From DATAZK01 sp963731205 (GTDB lineage: Bacteria; Actinomycetota; Actinomycetes; Frankiales; Frankiaceae), in assembly GCA_963731205.1 (NCBI GenBank), contig CAVSUJ010000002.1:868001-932000 (forward strand): a stretch of 64,000 nucleotides of DNA, written 5' to 3'. Below the pieces are notes generated by a model. The model had not been told where the DNA came from. It did no database searches and worked only from the letters and a program-made list of their open reading frames with translations. Positions 62,032-64,000 of this stretch are shown here, in pieces (within the stretch, counting starts at the first letter, position 1; every line of letters starts with the position of its first letter). Position numbers and translations under genes: made by a program.

Positions 62032-62301
62032 GTGCCCGAGTCCCGGCGTCGCAAGAAAAAGGATGCCCGACCCGCGGCGCCGATCCGTCATGCCGCGCCC
62101 ACCAGCCGCAAGGCTGCGCACTCCCCGCCCTGGTTCGGCGGCCTGCTGGCCGGGCTCTTCATCCTCGGCATCGCCTGGCTGCTGACCTACTACTTCTCCA
62201 ACGGCGGGGTGCTCGGCATGCAGCATCTCGGGGGGTGGAACCTCGCGGTCGGCTTCGGCTTCATCGTGGGCGGGCTGGGGATGGCCACCCAGTGGAAATA
62301 G
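62032..62301 (+). CDS. crgA: CrgA cell division protein
   Basis: An 89-residue membrane protein that interacts with FtsZ, FtsQ, FtsI and PBPs and helps place the septum. The N-terminal 30 residues are Lys/Arg-rich (ESRRRKKKDAR), then two transmembrane helices at about 34-54 and 67-84, the second ending MATQWK. PPWFGGLLAGLFILGIAWLL is typical of CrgA. GTG 62032 has AAAGGAG six bases before it. It is divergent from the DUF881 gene. Confidence 0.95.
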   Translation: MPESRRRKKKDARPAAPIRHAAPTSRKAAHSPPWFGGLLAGLFILGIAWLLTYYFSNGGVLGMQHLGGWNLAVGFGFIVGGLGMATQWK

Positions 62302-62368
62302 CCGCGGCGGCCGAGCTGGGGACGGATGGCACCCGTGAAACTCCACCGGTGTCATTCATCCCCAGCAG

Positions 62369-62387
62369 TTATCCACAGTGTGGACAA
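62369..62387. promoter_or_regulatory. Inverted pair of DnaA boxes
   Basis: TTATCCACA (62369-62377, an exact DnaA box) and its inverted partner TTGTCCACA (62379-62387 on the minus strand, the exact high-GC actinobacterial consensus) face each other across one G in the spacer between crgA and the thiolase gene. The arrangement is a near-perfect 19-bp palindrome. It is probably a DnaA site in an origin-proximal region; an operator for another regulator is possible. Confidence 0.6.
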
Positions 62388-62415
62388 CTTCTCCGCGACT
62401 GCTTTTAGCTGCGCA

Positions 62416-63582
62416 TCAGAGCAGCTCGAAGATGGTGGCGTTGGCCAGGCCGCCGCCCTCGCACATCGTCTGCAGCCCGTAACGGATGCCGTTGTCGGCC
62501 ATGTGGTGCACGAGCCGGGTCGCCAGCTGCGCGCCCGATCCACCGAGCGGGTGGCCGAGGGCGATAGCGCCGCCGAGCGGATTGAGCGCCTTGATGTCGG
62601 CGCCGGTCTCGGCCAGCCAGGCAAGGGGGACCGGCGCGAAGGCCTCGTTGACCTCGAAGGCACCGATCTGATCGAGCGTGAGTCCCGAGCGCTGGAGCGC
62701 CTTGGCGGTCGCGGGGATCGGACCGGTCAGCATCATGACCGGGTCATCGCCGGCCACCACGGCCGTGTGCACCCGCACCAGGGGCTTGAGCCCGAGCTCG
62801 CGGGCCTTCTCCGAGGTGGTGACCAGCAGAGCCGCCGCGCCGTCGGAGATCTGTGAGGCGTTGCCGGCGGTGATCACACCCTCCGGATCGAACGCCGGCT
62901 TGAGCTTGGCCAATGATTCGACCGAGCTGCCGGGCCGTACGCCCTGGTCGGTGTCGAAGGTGGAAACGCTGCCGTCCTCGGCGGTCACCGGCACTGCAGT
63001 GATCTGCCCGGCGAAGTGGCCGCCGTTGATGGCCTCGATCGCCTTCTCGTGCGAGCTCGCACTGAACTCGTCCAGTTGGGTACGCGAGAGGCCCCACTTC
63101 TTGGCGATCATCTCGGCGCCGACGCCCTGGTTGAAGAGCACGTTGTCGTAGCGGGCCAGCGTCTTCGGTCCGAACGGGATTCCCGGGCCGTGCGCGGTGT
63201 TGGAGCCCATCGGCACCCGGGTCATCGACTCGACGCCGCCGGCGACCGCGATGTCGTACTGACCGGAGATGACTCCGGCGGCAGCGAAGTGGATGGCCTG
63301 CTGGCTCGAGCCGCACTGGCGATCCACGGTCGTGGCAGGCACCGACTCCGGCCAGCCCGCGCCGAGCACTGCGCTGCGGCCGATGTTGAGGGCCTGCTCC
63401 CCGGCCTGATTCACGCAACCCCAGATGACGTCGTCGATGAGCACCGGATCGATGCCGCTGCGCTGCGCCAGGGCTTCGAGAACGTGCCCGGAAAGGTCCG
63501 CCGGATGCCAGCCGGCCAGCGCGCCGCCTCGCTTGCCGATCGGGGTGCGTACTGCCAGAGCGATGACCGCGTCACGTGCCAT
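62416..63582 (-). CDS. Acetyl-CoA C-acyltransferase (thiolase)
   Basis: A 388-residue thiolase. Cys90 in TVDRQCGSSQQ is the acyl-carrying nucleophile; the His in FEVNEAFAPV, the GHPLGGSGA loop and the C-terminal Cys in MCEGGGLANATIFE complete the site. These enzymes join or cleave acetyl-CoA and acyl-CoA; the group with Gln-Cys-Gly-Ser-Ser is mostly degradative (3-ketoacyl-CoA thiolase). The start at ATG 63582 follows AGGAGG. A substrate-specific name is not justified. Confidence 0.93.
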   Translation of the reverse strand: MARDAVIALAVRTPIGKRGGALAGWHPADLSGHVLEALAQRSGIDPVLIDDVIWGCVNQAGEQALNIGRSAVLGAGWPESVPATTVDRQCGSSQQAIHFAAAGVISGQYDIAVAGGVESMTRVPMGSNTAHGPGIPFGPKTLARYDNVLFNQGVGAEMIAKKWGLSRTQLDEFSASSHEKAIEAINGGHFAGQITAVPVTAEDGSVSTFDTDQGVRPGSSVESLAKLKPAFDPEGVITAGNASQISDGAAALLVTTSEKARELGLKPLVRVHTAVVAGDDPVMMLTGPIPATAKALQRSGLTLDQIGAFEVNEAFAPVPLAWLAETGADIKALNPLGGAIALGHPLGGSGAQLATRLVHHMADNGIRYGLQTMCEGGGLANATIFELL

Positions 63583-63690
63583 GGTGTGTTGCCTCCTGTG
63601 AGAGCTGAGCTGCCGGTCGAGTCACATCGCCGGCGTCCACGACGTACAACCATCCCCGTACGGCGCCGGATTCCAACGGTCCCGGCTAGC

Positions 63691-64000
63691 GTGACGCAGG
63701 TGACCTTCGGCCCGCCGCGAGCACGGGCGCTGAGCCTGCTGGCGGGGGCGCTCGCCAGCGTCGCCGCCGCCTTTTTCATCCCGGAATTCGGCGCTCTCGC
63801 CGCGGTGCTCGCGTTCATCGGGGCTCGGGACCTGTGGTTTCGCCGGACGCTGATACTGGATGAAGCGGGCTTTGACTATGTCGCCGGTTTCCATCGCGCA
63901 TACGCGACCTGGGTGAGCGTGGTCGACATTCGGGTGCGGGAGGAACGCCACTGGCTCGCGTTCGGGAGAATGCTGGAGATCGATCTCTCGGACGAGACGC
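63691..64000 (+). CDS. PH-domain membrane protein (truncated by window edge)
   Basis: The first 103 codons of a protein that runs off the window. Two hydrophobic helices (LSLLAGALASVAAAFFIPEF, then GALAAVLAFIGARDLWF) lead to a bacterial PH-like segment (RTLILDEAGFDYVAGFHRAY, then WVSVVDIRVREERHWL). This matches the small PH-domain protein usually found near crgA in Actinomycetota (Rv0010c-like). GTG 63691 or GTG 63700 is the start. The function is unknown. Confidence 0.75.
   Translation, partial: MTQVTFGPPRARALSLLAGALASVAAAFFIPEFGALAAVLAFIGARDLWFRRTLILDEAGFDYVAGFHRAYATWVSVVDIRVREERHWLAFGRMLEIDLSDET

Overview
The window is high-GC DNA with dense, short-spaced genes, many GTG/TTG starts and frequent GTGA or ATGA stop-start overlaps. 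Several genes are restricted to or typical of Actinomycetota: the proteasome activator Bpa (with its C-terminal YL), CrgA, the fhaA-fhaB-pstP-rodA-pbpA-pknA-pknB block, a DUF222/HNH '13E12' gene, two WS/DGAT acyltransferases and an actinobacterial-type c-di-AMP riboswitch before an NlpC/P60 gene. I read it as a chromosomal segment of a free-living actinobacterium (Frankiales/Mycobacteriales-like; genus not determinable). The pknB-crgA end normally lies within a few tens of kb of dnaA/oriC, so the right end is probably origin-proximal; that is inference from known gene order.

Layout. 0-3.7 kb: glycan genes (truncated GT-C-like membrane protein, GT4 glycosyltransferase, NAD-dependent epimerase). 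3.7-7.7 kb: three membrane-anchored proline-rich proteins, two of them paralogues, with an alpha/beta hydrolase and a quinone oxidoreductase. 7.7-13.8 kb: bpa, a HAD phosphatase coupled to serS, pheA, larB-larC, and a TetR regulator. 13.9-19 kb: MFS transporter (frameshifted), two-domain SDR acyl-CoA reductase, arginine deiminase (frameshifted near its start). 18.9-24 kb: geranylgeranyl-reductase-like flavoprotein, renalase-like oxidoreductase, methyltransferase, TPP-riboswitch-controlled CytX transporter, Fpg/Nei glycosylase. 24.1-28.7 kb: c-di-AMP riboswitch plus NlpC/P60 lipoprotein, then a tightly overlapping acyl-CoA dehydrogenase / APH-like kinase / MarR / thioesterase operon. 28.8-41 kb: fused ABC exporter, SpoIIE-type phosphatase (frameshifted), DUF4395 protein, two WS/DGAT enzymes, GAF-PAS-PAS-GGDEF cyclase. 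41.2-44.9 kb: two tiny genes, a D-aminoacylase-type amidohydrolase, an alpha/beta hydrolase, a membrane protein with an HExxH motif. 45-51 kb: a zone of broken genes (DUF222/HNH, PAS-GAF-GGDEF, HAMP-PAS-GGDEF-EAL). 51-64 kb: tRNA-Leu(CAG), the cell-wall/cell-division kinase operon, trpG-type amidotransferase, DUF881, crgA, thiolase, and a truncated PH-domain protein.

Two points stand out. First, at least six otherwise recognisable genes carry frame changes, all in accessory or sensory genes and concentrated at 45-49.4 kb, while the housekeeping genes read clean. This is either genuine decay of c-di-GMP and stress-signalling genes or local sequence error; the sequence alone cannot separate these. 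Second, two intergenic sites (24930-24962 and 62369-62387) carry head-to-head nine-mers matching the DnaA-box consensus.

No gap of more than 300 bases lacks a feature. The longer spacers at 41025-41242, 44866-45071, 48206-48413 and 38830-39023 show nothing I can name. I see no CRISPR array, insertion sequence, prophage or rRNA. I did not find a convincing new multi-gene system.
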